Source: Planctomycetota bacterium (GTDB lineage Bacteria > Planctomycetota > Planctomycetia > Gemmatales > Gemmataceae). From it: a stretch of DNA of 50,238 bases. The position numbers were made by a program, and so were the translations under genes. The stretch covers positions 1 to 50,238 of the forward strand of contig JAKBCS010000018.1 in assembly GCA_021807595.1 (NCBI GenBank), given 5' to 3'. Under the pieces are notes generated by a model that was given only the letters and a program-made list of their open reading frames with translations, was not told where the DNA came from and made no database searches. Positions 37,001 through 44,712 of this stretch are shown here, one piece after another. Every line of letters starts with the position of its first letter. Positions within the stretch are counted from its first letter, which is position 1.

Positions 37001-37490
37001 CTTGGAAAACTCCGTGCGGACGCTGAAGCAGCAGCCGTTGCGAACGCCGTTGGAGATTCACCTCGATTTGCCGTGGTCGGCCTATTTGCCGCGCGATTAC
37101 GTCCCAAGCCAACGCGCGCGGATCGAGGTTTATCGCCGCTTGTCGCGCGTTCGCAAGCTCGAACGGCTGGCCGATTTTCGTCGAGAGTTGCGCGATCGCT
37201 TCGGTCCACTGCCGGAGTCCGTCGAATGGCTTTTGCGCTTCGCCGAGTTGCGGCTCTTGGCTTCTCGGTGGAAAATCGCGTCGATCCATCTGGAAAGAGC
37301 GAGCGAAAGCAGTCCCACCGACGCGGTATTCGGATATCGAAGCGTTCGGTTGATGCAGAAGTTAGCCGCGTCCTGGCCCGATGCGCTGCGCATTGTCGAT
37401 AGTGAAAGCGCATACTATCGCTTAAGGAAGAAGGAGGCCGAGGGTATCGCGCTCCATGCGGTCTTGAAGAAAGTCCTCTCGGTCGCATAA
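34023..37490 (+). CDS. transcription-repair coupling factor Mfd
   Basis: A 1155-residue DNA translocase that removes stalled RNA polymerase and recruits UvrA. Visible: UvrB-like N-terminal domains (about 20-330), the CarD-like polymerase-interaction domain (GDLVVHVSHGIARYRGM near 475) and the RecG-like motor. The motor has GDVGYGKTELAVRAAFK near 643, VVIDEEQRFGVEHKERL near 743, TMTATPIPRTLH, TTIIESGLDIPNANT and RVGR. A C-terminal TRCF domain follows. An insertion of about 30 residues, Ser/Arg-rich, splits the interaction domain after EKAGNRRR. GTG at 34047, with GGAGGAG ahead, could be the true start. The gene is divergent from the efflux operon. Confidence 0.97.
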   Translation: MIEEETRSVVQQSLSILPERLRDLPALVESAEGFASVLSALSERRSAVVDGAWGSSAGLAAATLARHVSGTLLVVLAHPHDLDGWSGDLASFAGMEPLVFPAWDDFRNEAMDSTRRAVDEIAGQRLRSLKRLAGSDPPRLLLATLQALMQPVPTRAEFAAASRVLKCGQTIDLEELASWLVERGYRSSEAVELPGEFGRRGGILDVYSPDAEAPFRLELFGDEIESLRQFSPETQRSLGTMNEVEITGFPARIENAVDKKPASKERAGEATGHLCDYLPDGSWTVLVEVDELREQGKHYLERVVERTGLFSVEGVFQQLLGFPSVTVSTLPSPSVEASCHLRVESVERFSGEVGRVRDELDAAAAHDAVLIACHNEGEQKRLGEVLASGQLAQSDRLRLVLGRVRAGFRILDAENRQRKPSDDGVPPTAFAAGSLIVLGGQELFHREEVRQIQPRRQIEARAIDSFLDLSEGDLVVHVSHGIARYRGMQLIEKAGNRRRESSGSSQTPVSDAADSPTRQAEEHLILEFAAGVRVFVPASKIDLVQKYVGGAKTEPELSKYGGTSWQNRKARVQAAVMDLASDMIQLQALREAEAGVAFPPDSEWQLEFEASFPYRETPDQLTSLTEIKGDLQRPRPMDRLLCGDVGYGKTELAVRAAFKTVDNGRQVAILVPTTVLAEQHYRTFSQRLAEYPFTVECLSRFRSAREQKRIVEGLKKGGVDIVVGTHRLVSADVQFKDLGLVVIDEEQRFGVEHKERLKRLRQKVDVLTMTATPIPRTLHLSLLGIRDISNLETPPPDRLAIETRIVRFDKQLVRHAVLRELNREGQVYFVHNRVHDIHDVAERVRQIVPEARFAVVHGQMAADELEQEMLRFVRREADILMATTIIESGLDIPNANTIFINRADNYGLADLHQLRGRVGRYKHRAYAYLLLDGDRAIAPNAAKRLKAIEEFTELGAGFKIALRDLEIRGAGNILGTQQSGHIAAVGYEMYCQLLENSVRTLKQQPLRTPLEIHLDLPWSAYLPRDYVPSQRARIEVYRRLSRVRKLERLADFRRELRDRFGPLPESVEWLLRFAELRLLASRWKIASIHLERASESSPTDAVFGYRSVRLMQKLAASWPDALRIVDSESAYYRLRKKEAEGIALHAVLKKVLSVA

Positions 37491-37589
37491 TATCGGTTTC
37501 ATCTTCACCAGGAGGAAGAACTCCTCCGGCAATGATGCTCACCGGGACGATTCCTGGGTAGACAGTTGCTTCTCCGATGAGGTGATCGC

Positions 37590-38297
37590 ATGGCTCTGGG
37601 TTTGTTGGGTTTAAAAGTCGGCATGACGCAGGTTTACGACGACGAGGGCAAGATCGCCCCCGTGACCGTGCTGCAAATCGGCCCCTGTCCGATTTTGCAA
37701 GTGCGAAATGTGGAGCGCGACGGATACGATGCCGTTCAGTTGGGTTTTCTGAGCAAAGCGCGACACAAGGCCAGCCGCGCCGAACGCGGGCATGTGTCCA
37801 ATGCCTTGGAATCCCGACGGCGACAGGCTCGCCTGAAGGCGGGAGTTCAGATCTCGGCCAAAGCCGACTGCGAACCGCCGCGGTTCGTCCGCGAGTTTCG
37901 CTTGGAGCAGGCGGGCGATTTTCAGATCGGCTCCCTCTTGAAGGCCGGCGATGTCTTTAAGGACATCAAAGCCGTCGATGTCACCGGAACCTCGAAGGGG
38001 CGCGGCACCGCCGGTGCGATGAAACGCCATAACTTTGCCGGCTTACCCGCCAGCCACGGTGTCAAGAAGCATCACCGTTCGCCGGGAAGCGTCGGTTCGC
38101 TCGCCAGCAATCGCGGCAGCGGCAGACCGAAGCGCGGCAAACGCTTGGCCGGTCGCTACGGCGCGGAACGAGTCACCATCCGCAATCTTCGCATCGTGCG
38201 CATTGACGCCGAAAACCATCTCGTCCTCGTCGAGGGGGCCGTCCCTGGCCCCAACGGAGGCTTGGTGTCCATCCGACCGACGAATAAGAAGAAGTGA
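37590..38297 (+). CDS. rplC: 50S ribosomal protein L3
   Basis: A 235-residue L3. MALGLLGLKVGMTQVYDDEG is the family N-terminus; TGTSKGRGTAGAMKRHNF and HGVKKHHRSPGSVGS form the long loop that reaches the peptidyl-transferase centre, including the conserved His/Arg-rich section. After that the usual PGRVxKGxKMAGxMG is replaced by a Ser/Arg version (NRGSGRPKRGKRLAGRYG). GAGGTG lies 6 bases before the ATG. It stands alone, between mfd and a zinc-ribbon gene, not in an S10-type ribosomal operon. Confidence 0.95.
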   Translation: MALGLLGLKVGMTQVYDDEGKIAPVTVLQIGPCPILQVRNVERDGYDAVQLGFLSKARHKASRAERGHVSNALESRRRQARLKAGVQISAKADCEPPRFVREFRLEQAGDFQIGSLLKAGDVFKDIKAVDVTGTSKGRGTAGAMKRHNFAGLPASHGVKKHHRSPGSVGSLASNRGSGRPKRGKRLAGRYGAERVTIRNLRIVRIDAENHLVLVEGAVPGPNGGLVSIRPTNKKK

Positions 38298-38304
38298 TCG
38301 AACG

Positions 38305-38357
38305 ACGAGGCAACGAGGCGATCCAGAGTCGGCCTCTTTCGTCGCCCGTTGCCTCGT
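38305..38357. terminator. inverted repeat after rplC
   Basis: ACGAGGCAACG (38305-38315) and CGTTGCCTCGT (38347-38357), with a smaller GAGGC/GCCTC pair inside, start 8 bases after the rplC stop. No T run follows, so it may act as a 3' stabiliser or factor-dependent terminator. Confidence 0.5.
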
Positions 38358-38397
38358 GTAGAATCCATCGCAAAACACAGCGGGAGGACGCCCCACG

Positions 38398-38658
38398 ATG
38401 CGCTTTCGCTGTCCGAATTACCGGCAAATCCTCGAGTTGACTCCGTACAGGCCAACGCTCCTCTGCCCGGCTTGCGAGCGTTGGTGTCGCATTCCTATTC
38501 CCGATGAGTTCGAGTTGAGTGGTGGACCGACGCTTACCGCTCCAGCGCCGTCACCTCGCGCGCCGTCTTCCAAAGAGTCGAGCGGGCAATACTCCGAGAG
38601 AGTGCCTCCTCGTTCCACCGACGAGGTCGGAACCGAGAAGGCGCGTTATCCTTGCTAA
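38398..38658 (+). CDS. small zinc-ribbon-like protein with one lost cysteine
   Basis: An 86-residue protein. MRFRCPNYRQILEL, then LLCPACERWCRIPIP, looks like a two-knuckle zinc ribbon (CxxC...CxxC) in which the second Cys of the first knuckle is Tyr. The rest is Ser/Pro/Arg-rich, without structure. GGAGGACG lies about 8 bases upstream of the ATG. It overlaps no other gene; the next gene starts 91 bp later. It could be a working protein using Cys in CERWC as replacement ligand, or a decaying one. Confidence 0.55.
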   Translation: MRFRCPNYRQILELTPYRPTLLCPACERWCRIPIPDEFELSGGPTLTAPAPSPRAPSSKESSGQYSERVPPRSTDEVGTEKARYPC

Positions 38659-38749
38659 AACCCAAAATCCGCGTCGTTCCCGCCATTGCTTCGGGTGGTA
38701 TGGTTTAATGGAAGCAGAAGATCGCTGGTCTCCAAGCCAAGGGGTTCTC

Positions 38750-40780
38750 GTGAATTCTCCATTGCTGCGCCTCATCGCCATCGCGGTGCTATTCGTGTTG
38801 CCGTTCTCCGCTCTACGCTCCGAGCCGAGCGAAGCGAAACTCGTCGAGCGGGACGATGCCGACGTGCGCTTGAAAGGCTTCCTCGCTCCCGAAGGGGTGA
38901 AGATCGAGATCGTGGCCGACGCGCCGACGGTTGCCTCCGACTCGGTGCTGACGTTCGGCGACGACGGCACGGCCTACGTTCTCGAAAAGCGAACCGATGC
39001 GAGCGGCGAAAAAGCGAAGAGTAAAGATGTCGTTAAAGTGCTAAAAGACGTGCAAGGCAAGGGCGTCTACGACTCGGCCAGCGTCCTCTTCGAAGTCGAA
39101 CCATCGGCGTATCTCCTCTACCACGACCACGGGTTGTACTTGGGCGGCGAGACATTGCGTCGCTATCGTCTGGGGCGTGCGGGACACCCGGCGAAAGGAG
39201 AGTTGGTTGCCAAGGGGTTCGGCGGATCTTCGCGGCGGCGGATTCTGGGGTTATCCCTCGGTTCGGACGGGTGGCTCTATTTGGGGGTGGAATCGGGCGA
39301 TCACCGCGTCGAGGGAACCGACGGCAGCCGCGCGCTGGTTCTCGGTACGGGCGCAATCTTCCGCTGTCGACCGGATGGCTCGCGCATGGAGGTCTTTGCC
39401 TCCGGATTTCAACGTCCTCAAGGCGCGCTTATTTTCGATGCGTTCGGCAACGGTTTTCAGTCCGAGACAATTGAATCCGAGGGAGACAAATCGAGAGGCG
39501 GGCGATTGCTCCACGTTGCCGAAGCGTGCGATTTCGGCTGGAGGCAGCGGATGGGAGGTCGCGTCATACGGGCCGACCGCTTTCGTACCGCGCTGAACGG
39601 CGAGCTGCCGGGCAAGATGCCTCCTCTGCACGGAGCCGGGCCTGGCCCGTCGGCTGGCTCCATGATCTACGGCGAGACGCGCTTCCCGGCAAAGTATCGC
39701 GGATTGCTCTACGCAGCCGAAACGGAACGAAATTCGATTCGCGCCTACCGCCTCCAATCCAAAGGCGCTTCTTTTGTAGTCGCCGACGAATTTGTCTTTC
39801 TGAAAAGCAAAGACACGCACTTTCTGCCCAAGCAATTGATAACAGGACCGGACGGCGCAATCTACATAGTCGAGCAAAGAGGGAGGATATATCGCTTATC
39901 GTGGAGTGGAACGAAGACGGAGGGCGCGCTGCCATTGTCTCCGATGGATCGCTGGTTGAAGATCGTCCGTCAGAGTGACGACCAATTGATCGCGTCGTTG
40001 GCCGACGAGAATGCTTTGCGGCGTGCCCAGGCACAATGTGAGCTGACGCGGCGCGGCGCGCGCAATCGGGTTCCGCTTCTCAAACTGGTTCGCGATGGCG
40101 AACGGCCATTGCCGGCGCGTCTGGCGTCGTTGAGCGTACTCGAATCGTTCTGGAACGAAGACGTTCAAAAGGCGTGTGAAACGGTTTTGGCGGACGGCGA
40201 GTCTTCGCTCAGGCGCGCGGCTGCCGAATTGCTTGGACGGAACGCGGCCAGGCGAGACATGCGCGTACACGAGTGCCTGTTGAAAGTGTTGAACGAGAAC
40301 GATTTACCGCTGCGGCGCGCGGCCGCGTTGGCGATGGGACGCCTCGCGGCTCAAGGCGCGCCGGACGTCCTGGTCAATACGCTGGCCTTTGATGGCGGCG
40401 ACGATGCGTACCTCTTCGACGGGCTGATTCGCTCTCTCGAACGACTCGGAAGGCCAGGCATCGAACGCTTGCTCGCTCTGGCCGAGTCCGGCGTCAAAAA
40501 AGATACCGACAGGGTCGTTCGCGTGTTCGCCGCTCTGCGCGTCCGACCCGGCTTCGAGGGATTGCCGATGTTGTTAAAGTATCCCCATCTGACGGTTACG
40601 CAGCGCGCGCAGCTAATCCGCTCGTGCGGAAACTATCTGCTCGATCCGCCCGTAACGCTCGATGCGATCGTGGCGTACTTGTCCACTCCAGCCGGTCAAG
40701 CGCCGGAAGTGAAGCAGGCTGGCGCGGACCTGTTGGCCGCGCGACCGGACATGCCGGCACCGAAGAAGCCCAATCCGTGA
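38750..40780 (+). CDS. PVC-type beta-propeller/HEAT-repeat dehydrogenase-like protein
   Basis: A 676-residue exported protein. GTG at 38750 has AAGGGG 5 bases before it and begins a signal peptide (MNSPLLRLIAIAVLFVLPFS). Residues about 40-400 are a six-bladed propeller of the sorbosone/glucose dehydrogenase type (FLAPEGVKIEIVADAP; LGLSLGSDGWLYLGVESGDH; LITGPDGAIYIVEQRGRIYRL). HEAT-like repeats follow (SSLRRAAAELLGRNAARRD; LPLRRAAALAMGRLAAQGAP). Planctomycetes have many such proteins with a C-terminal haem c domain; no CxxCH is present, so this one ends after the repeats. The substrate is unknown. Confidence 0.85.
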   Translation: MNSPLLRLIAIAVLFVLPFSALRSEPSEAKLVERDDADVRLKGFLAPEGVKIEIVADAPTVASDSVLTFGDDGTAYVLEKRTDASGEKAKSKDVVKVLKDVQGKGVYDSASVLFEVEPSAYLLYHDHGLYLGGETLRRYRLGRAGHPAKGELVAKGFGGSSRRRILGLSLGSDGWLYLGVESGDHRVEGTDGSRALVLGTGAIFRCRPDGSRMEVFASGFQRPQGALIFDAFGNGFQSETIESEGDKSRGGRLLHVAEACDFGWRQRMGGRVIRADRFRTALNGELPGKMPPLHGAGPGPSAGSMIYGETRFPAKYRGLLYAAETERNSIRAYRLQSKGASFVVADEFVFLKSKDTHFLPKQLITGPDGAIYIVEQRGRIYRLSWSGTKTEGALPLSPMDRWLKIVRQSDDQLIASLADENALRRAQAQCELTRRGARNRVPLLKLVRDGERPLPARLASLSVLESFWNEDVQKACETVLADGESSLRRAAAELLGRNAARRDMRVHECLLKVLNENDLPLRRAAALAMGRLAAQGAPDVLVNTLAFDGGDDAYLFDGLIRSLERLGRPGIERLLALAESGVKKDTDRVVRVFAALRVRPGFEGLPMLLKYPHLTVTQRAQLIRSCGNYLLDPPVTLDAIVAYLSTPAGQAPEVKQAGADLLAARPDMPAPKKPNP

Positions 40781-40799
40781 GAAGGGATTCGCTTTGCGG

Positions 40800-41021
40800 T
40801 TAAGGCATCAAACCGCCGTGTACGCGTTCCGGCGTCAGATGCGACGGCATATCCGACAGCCAGATGCGCTCCCACTCCAGCTCAATCTGGCGCAAGTCCT
40901 CGGACTGATTGAGCAGTTGAGACATCCGACGATTGGGATCGGATGAATACATATTGATGAAACACCCAGACTGGCTGAGGATGAACGCCGACGCCGCGAT
41001 CCCAAGCAACATACGCCGCAT
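40800..41021 (-). CDS. small lipoprotein, 73 aa
   Basis: MRRMLLGIAASAFIL leads to lipobox SQSGC near residue 20, so a lipoprotein with a mature part of about 54 residues. CFINMYSSDPNRRMSQLLNQSEDLRQ and ELEWERIWLSDMPSHL suggest an amphipathic helix. GGAGGT lies 4 bases before the ATG, a clear ribosome site. Tail to tail with the propeller gene, 19 bp apart. No family is recognised; small lipoproteins of this type, with a SEDLRQIExEWERIW-like helix, are common in planctomycetes. Confidence 0.75.
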   Translation of the reverse strand: MRRMLLGIAASAFILSQSGCFINMYSSDPNRRMSQLLNQSEDLRQIELEWERIWLSDMPSHLTPERVHGGLMP

Positions 41022-41142
41022 GACAACCTCCGAGGTTGGTGATGAGGCCGCGATCGGCTGGAGCGTCCCGACGCGAAAACCCCACAGGTTGTATCGGATC
41101 TAGCGGTCTGGAACTTGAGACGGCTGATAGCGACGGTGCCGA

Positions 41143-41538
41143 TTATGAGGGCTTGCGCACTCGGCTCGGCTTCTTACGGGGTTTGTGAGTCGTACGCTCG
41201 TCCAAACCGTTCGTGCTTTCGATCGTCCGAGCCTCATTTTGGGACGAAATCGTAGGATGGGTCATTTTGCGCACGCGGTCTTCCATTTCCTTGCCGGGCT
41301 TGAACGTCACGACGTATTTGGGCGGCACTTCGACCGGATCTCCGGTGCGCGGATTGCGCGCCTTGCGCGCTTTGCGCTGTTTCACTTCAAAGACACCGAA
41401 GTTGCGCAACTCGATTCGTCCAACTTCCAACAGGGTCTCCACAATCGCGTCGAAGGTCTGTTGAACGATATCCTTGGTCTTGAGCTGCGTCAGGCCAATG
41501 CGGTCGGATATTTGCTTAACGATCTCTTTCTTCGTCAC
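41143..41538 (-). CDS. HU/IHF-family DNA-binding protein
   Basis: A 131-residue nucleoid protein. Residues 1-90 are the HU fold: [36 protein letters not shown] and the DNA-inserting arm [29 protein letters not shown] 40-residue basic tail ([15 protein letters not shown]) extends beyond normal HU, a histone-H1-like addition expected to bind DNA non-specifically. The start is GTG with GAGGAGATAGG ahead. A strong promoter lies 60 bases upstream. Confidence 0.93.
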   Translation of the reverse strand: MTKKEIVKQISDRIGLTQLKTKDIVQQTFDAIVETLLEVGRIELRNFGVFEVKQRKARKARNPRTGDPVEVPPKYVVTFKPGKEMEDRVRKMTHPTISSQNEARTIESTNGLDERTTHKPRKKPSRVRKPS

Positions 41539-41598
41539 GGATCCTATCTCCTCAAGAGCGTGCCAGTTGAACCGGCCTAACCGTCATGGAGTGTTTCA

Positions 41599-41627
41599 AC
41601 TGTAAAGCCCACAAGAGTTAGTGTCAA
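41599..41627 (-). promoter_or_regulatory. sigma-70 promoter of the HU-family gene
   Basis: Minus strand TTGACA (41627-41622), 17 bases, TACAGT (41604-41599). Perfect -35, -10 four of six, ideal spacing, leader of about 55 bases. Confidence 0.75.
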
Positions 41628-41828
41628 GGGTCGATTTCTTCCCTCACGAAAATCATTGCCGGGAAATCGGGCTTCCGCTCTCCGCGATTGCAAGGAACCG
41701 TTCACCGCCGCGAACAAAGCACATGGCACATGCCGAACGAAGCCTCTCGTTTCCTCTCTAGCCCGACTTGTGAACTAGAATAGAAGATGGAAAGTTATCG
41801 CGATTGCCCCGATAGCAGCCATTAAGAG

Positions 41829-41966
41829 GCGATCCGAGAAACCGCCTCTCTCCCTGGACTCAGAGGGAGAGGGGTTGGGATGAGGGGGTGAGTTCTCGGA
41901 GAATTCTTGCCCCAACCCCTCTCCCCCGAGTACCGGGGAGAGGGAGGCTTTGCGGATAGTCTCTAA
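41829..41966. repeat. dispersed palindromic repeat, family A long copy
   Basis: Begins GCGATCCGAGAAACC and ends GGCTTTGCGGATAGTCTC, like 46133-46196. It holds an extra inner palindrome, GAGAGGGGTTGGG paired with CCCCAACCCCTCTC. It fills most of the region between the HU promoter and the kinase gene; 41628-41828 shows nothing else I can identify. Confidence 0.8.
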
Positions 41967-42020
41967 CGCGCGAGCCGAATCCAAATGCGCTCGAAGGAAG
42001 ATCCGTCGAGGATTTCGACC

Positions 42021-44684
42021 ATGCCCCTCGTCAAGGAACCACACGCCGAGCCGATTGCGGGCTATCGCCTTCTCGAACCACTCGGCAAGGGTGGATTCGG
42101 CGAAGTGTGGAAGTGCGTGGCTCCCGGCGGACTGCACAAAGCCATCAAATTCCTCAGCGGAGGCACACCCGACGATCCGCATCGCTCCACCGCCGAACAA
42201 GAATTGCGCGCGTTGCAGCTGATGAAATCGATTCGCCATCCGTTTTTATTGTCCATCGAACGGATTGAAGTTTTCGATCGCGAGGCGGCCATCGTGATGG
42301 AGTTGGCGGATCGTAGTCTGCACGACCTACTCAAGGAACGACAAGCGGCGGGACAGCGGGGGATCGCGCGCGGCGAATTGCTCGGATACCTGCGCGAGGC
42401 CGCCGAAGCCATCGACCTTCTCAACCAAGAATACGGTCTGCAACATCTGGATGTCAAACCCCAGAATCTCTTTCTGATCGGTCGGCACGTCAAAGTGGCG
42501 GATTTCGGGTTGATGGCCAGTCTCAGCGAGCTGCAAGAGTTCACAAACGGAAAGCGTCGCGGCGAGTCGTTGACACCCTTGTACGCGGCTCCCGAAACTT
42601 TCCTCGGCCGTTTCACCCTGTTTTCCGATCAATATAGTTTGGCCGTGGTCTATCAAGAAACACTCACGGGAACCTTGCCGTTCGGCGGGACTTCGTATCG
42701 TCAGCTGGCAATGCAGCACGTCCGCGAATCGCCCAATGGAGACCAATTGCCTCCGTCGGATCGCCCGATTGTGGCCCGCGCATTGTCCAAGGAGCCGCGC
42801 GAACGGTATGCGTCGTGTTCCGCCTTCGTGCAAGCATTGACCGAGGCCGACCGTATGCCGGCGAGCGCCGCCAGCATCGTCCCTAGGTCGGAGGTCGGCC
42901 ACCCTTCAACGGAGAGGACGTTAGAGACGAGTGCCAAAACCGTGGCTGCCGCCGTGACTCCGATACCGGAGGCCGCTCCAGCGTCACACGAAACGAGTAC
43001 CTTTCTCACGGGACATCATCTGTTGGAATGCCTCCTTCGCCATCCTGGCGGCGAAGTCTGGACGGCGCAAGCGAGCGATGGACGGAAACGCCTCGTCAGG
43101 ATCATCTACGGCTACGATCCGAACGAAGATCGTCCAGAAGGCGATCCGTTGGCGCGATTGCGCCAGCTGCGACATCCGGCCTTGCCTCGCTTCGAATCGG
43201 CGACGGAATCCGGAGCGCGGCTCGCTCTGCTCACCGATTTGCCAGACGGCTCGCTCGCCGATCGCTTGCGAGAACGACGACAAATCGGACAAGACGGGAT
43301 TCCTCGCGCAGAATTGTTGGCGTATTTGCGTCAGGCCGCGGAGGCCGTGGACGACCTTTACGAAGAGACGCGGCTCCAACATCTCGGTTTGTCGCCGAGG
43401 CATCTCGTGCTGCGCGGGGGCCGTTTGTATCTCCTCGATTTCGCTCTCGCCGAACTGTTTTGGCTGCCCGGAGGCAACAACCTCGGAGCGCTGAATCCCC
43501 GTTACTCCGCACCCGAACTGTTCGACGGTCAGATCGGACGCCGCGCAGACCAGTACAGTCTGGCCTTGATTTATCAAGAGTTGCTTACCGGAGTTCATGC
43601 GTTTCGCAATCTCCATCCGCGTCCCCTGGCCTTGGCTCGTCAAAGAGGGAAACCCGATCTCAGCATGTTGCCAAGTGCCGATCGATCTGTTATTGCCCAG
43701 GCGTTGCATCCCGATCCCGATAGTCGCTTTCCAAACAGCTCGGCACTCTTCGAAGCCCTCGACACCGCGACCGGCCAAGTCGCATCGGGGACGCTCAGTA
43801 CCCACGTTCGCATCGCCACCGTTTCCTTGCCGCCTTCCGCGACGCTGGAGGCGAGAGAATCGGTCGCCGCGTCGCCTTCCCTCTGGACGAGTTCGGTCGA
43901 AGAGATGAAGTGCTTTGTCGCTCGACAAGTTGCCGATGCGGCAGGCGGATTTGAAATCCGCAAGCACTCGTCGCTGCGCTATCGAGTGCTACATCGCACC
44001 GATCCCGTCTCGTTGGCGACTCTCGAACACCGCGCGCACGGCCGGATTGTTCCTGCTACATTGCCTCTCAAATTGGGAGGATTTGAAGCAGAATGGAAGC
44101 CTCAACGCCTGAAGTACCCCGAAGATCCTCTCACTTGGGGAGACGATGGAAGTCTCATTTGGAAGTGGCTATATCAGTTTTCTCTCGGCGGCGGTCTCCT
44201 CAGGCGCGCCCTCGGACGTTTGCCGAGTCTGCTACTGGAAATCGAATTGTCGAAGCCGATTATCGGGGACGCCTCCATTCTCGACGTCTTGTTTCGCCTT
44301 CTTCCTTGTCATTGCGGCCGGGACAAGGACGGTGAGGTTCTGGAGAAGGTGGCCCCTCATTTACTGCGGAGCCTGCGCGATTATCTTCAGCTGCTGCCGG
44401 ACCAACGCTCCGAGGAACGCTTCGCTTGGAACGCCGAACTGCGGGTGCAGCCCATACGCGGTGATGCCGAGTTTGGAGACGCCTTCGTTGCCTCGGCCCA
44501 CGACCTGTGCCGGAATGGATTGGGACTCGAACTGCCCTGTCGTCCCACGAGCGATTTGTTCCTGATACAGTGTCTGACTTCCGATCGGCCGCCGTTGGCG
44601 CTGCCGTTCAAATTGATCCACGCGCATCCTCTCGGCAATGGCCGCTACTTTGCCGGTGGGCGCTTCGCGTGGGAAATGGTATAG
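42021..44684 (+). CDS. kinase-pseudokinase-PilZ-like fusion protein
   Basis: An 887-residue protein with two Ser/Thr-kinase-like domains. Domain 1 (about 14-265) has GKGGFGEVW, Lys43 (HKAIKFL), catalytic HLDVKPQN with Asp144, and DFG (Asp161), so it is probably active although HRD is HLD. A Ser/Ala/Thr linker leads to domain 2 (about 330-590). There the catalytic loop is HLGLSPRHL, lacking the Asp at 456, and DFG is DFA (473-475); a pseudokinase. The C-terminus (about 620-887) is not kinase. It ends with AHDLCRNGLGLELP and YFAGGRFAWEMV, resembling a PilZ domain, with RVQPIR as a possible arginine motif. No membrane helix. Gene starts at ATG 42021 (GAGGA upstream). Confidence 0.85.
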   Translation: MPLVKEPHAEPIAGYRLLEPLGKGGFGEVWKCVAPGGLHKAIKFLSGGTPDDPHRSTAEQELRALQLMKSIRHPFLLSIERIEVFDREAAIVMELADRSLHDLLKERQAAGQRGIARGELLGYLREAAEAIDLLNQEYGLQHLDVKPQNLFLIGRHVKVADFGLMASLSELQEFTNGKRRGESLTPLYAAPETFLGRFTLFSDQYSLAVVYQETLTGTLPFGGTSYRQLAMQHVRESPNGDQLPPSDRPIVARALSKEPRERYASCSAFVQALTEADRMPASAASIVPRSEVGHPSTERTLETSAKTVAAAVTPIPEAAPASHETSTFLTGHHLLECLLRHPGGEVWTAQASDGRKRLVRIIYGYDPNEDRPEGDPLARLRQLRHPALPRFESATESGARLALLTDLPDGSLADRLRERRQIGQDGIPRAELLAYLRQAAEAVDDLYEETRLQHLGLSPRHLVLRGGRLYLLDFALAELFWLPGGNNLGALNPRYSAPELFDGQIGRRADQYSLALIYQELLTGVHAFRNLHPRPLALARQRGKPDLSMLPSADRSVIAQALHPDPDSRFPNSSALFEALDTATGQVASGTLSTHVRIATVSLPPSATLEARESVAASPSLWTSSVEEMKCFVARQVADAAGGFEIRKHSSLRYRVLHRTDPVSLATLEHRAHGRIVPATLPLKLGGFEAEWKPQRLKYPEDPLTWGDDGSLIWKWLYQFSLGGGLLRRALGRLPSLLLEIELSKPIIGDASILDVLFRLLPCHCGRDKDGEVLEKVAPHLLRSLRDYLQLLPDQRSEERFAWNAELRVQPIRGDAEFGDAFVASAHDLCRNGLGLELPCRPTSDLFLIQCLTSDRPPLALPFKLIHAHPLGNGRYFAGGRFAWEMV

Positions 44685-44712
44685 CGCCGTCGGATTCTCG
44701 ATACCGACTCCA

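Noticed and set aside
35649-37289. 546-codon open frame antisense to mfd
   Set aside because: Mfd motor motifs occupy this stretch; the antisense product has no domain.
37491-37589. Small hairpin ahead of rplC as an L3 autoregulatory leader
   Set aside because: Only a weak GGAGG/CCTCC stem next to a Shine-Dalgarno-like run; no known leader motif.
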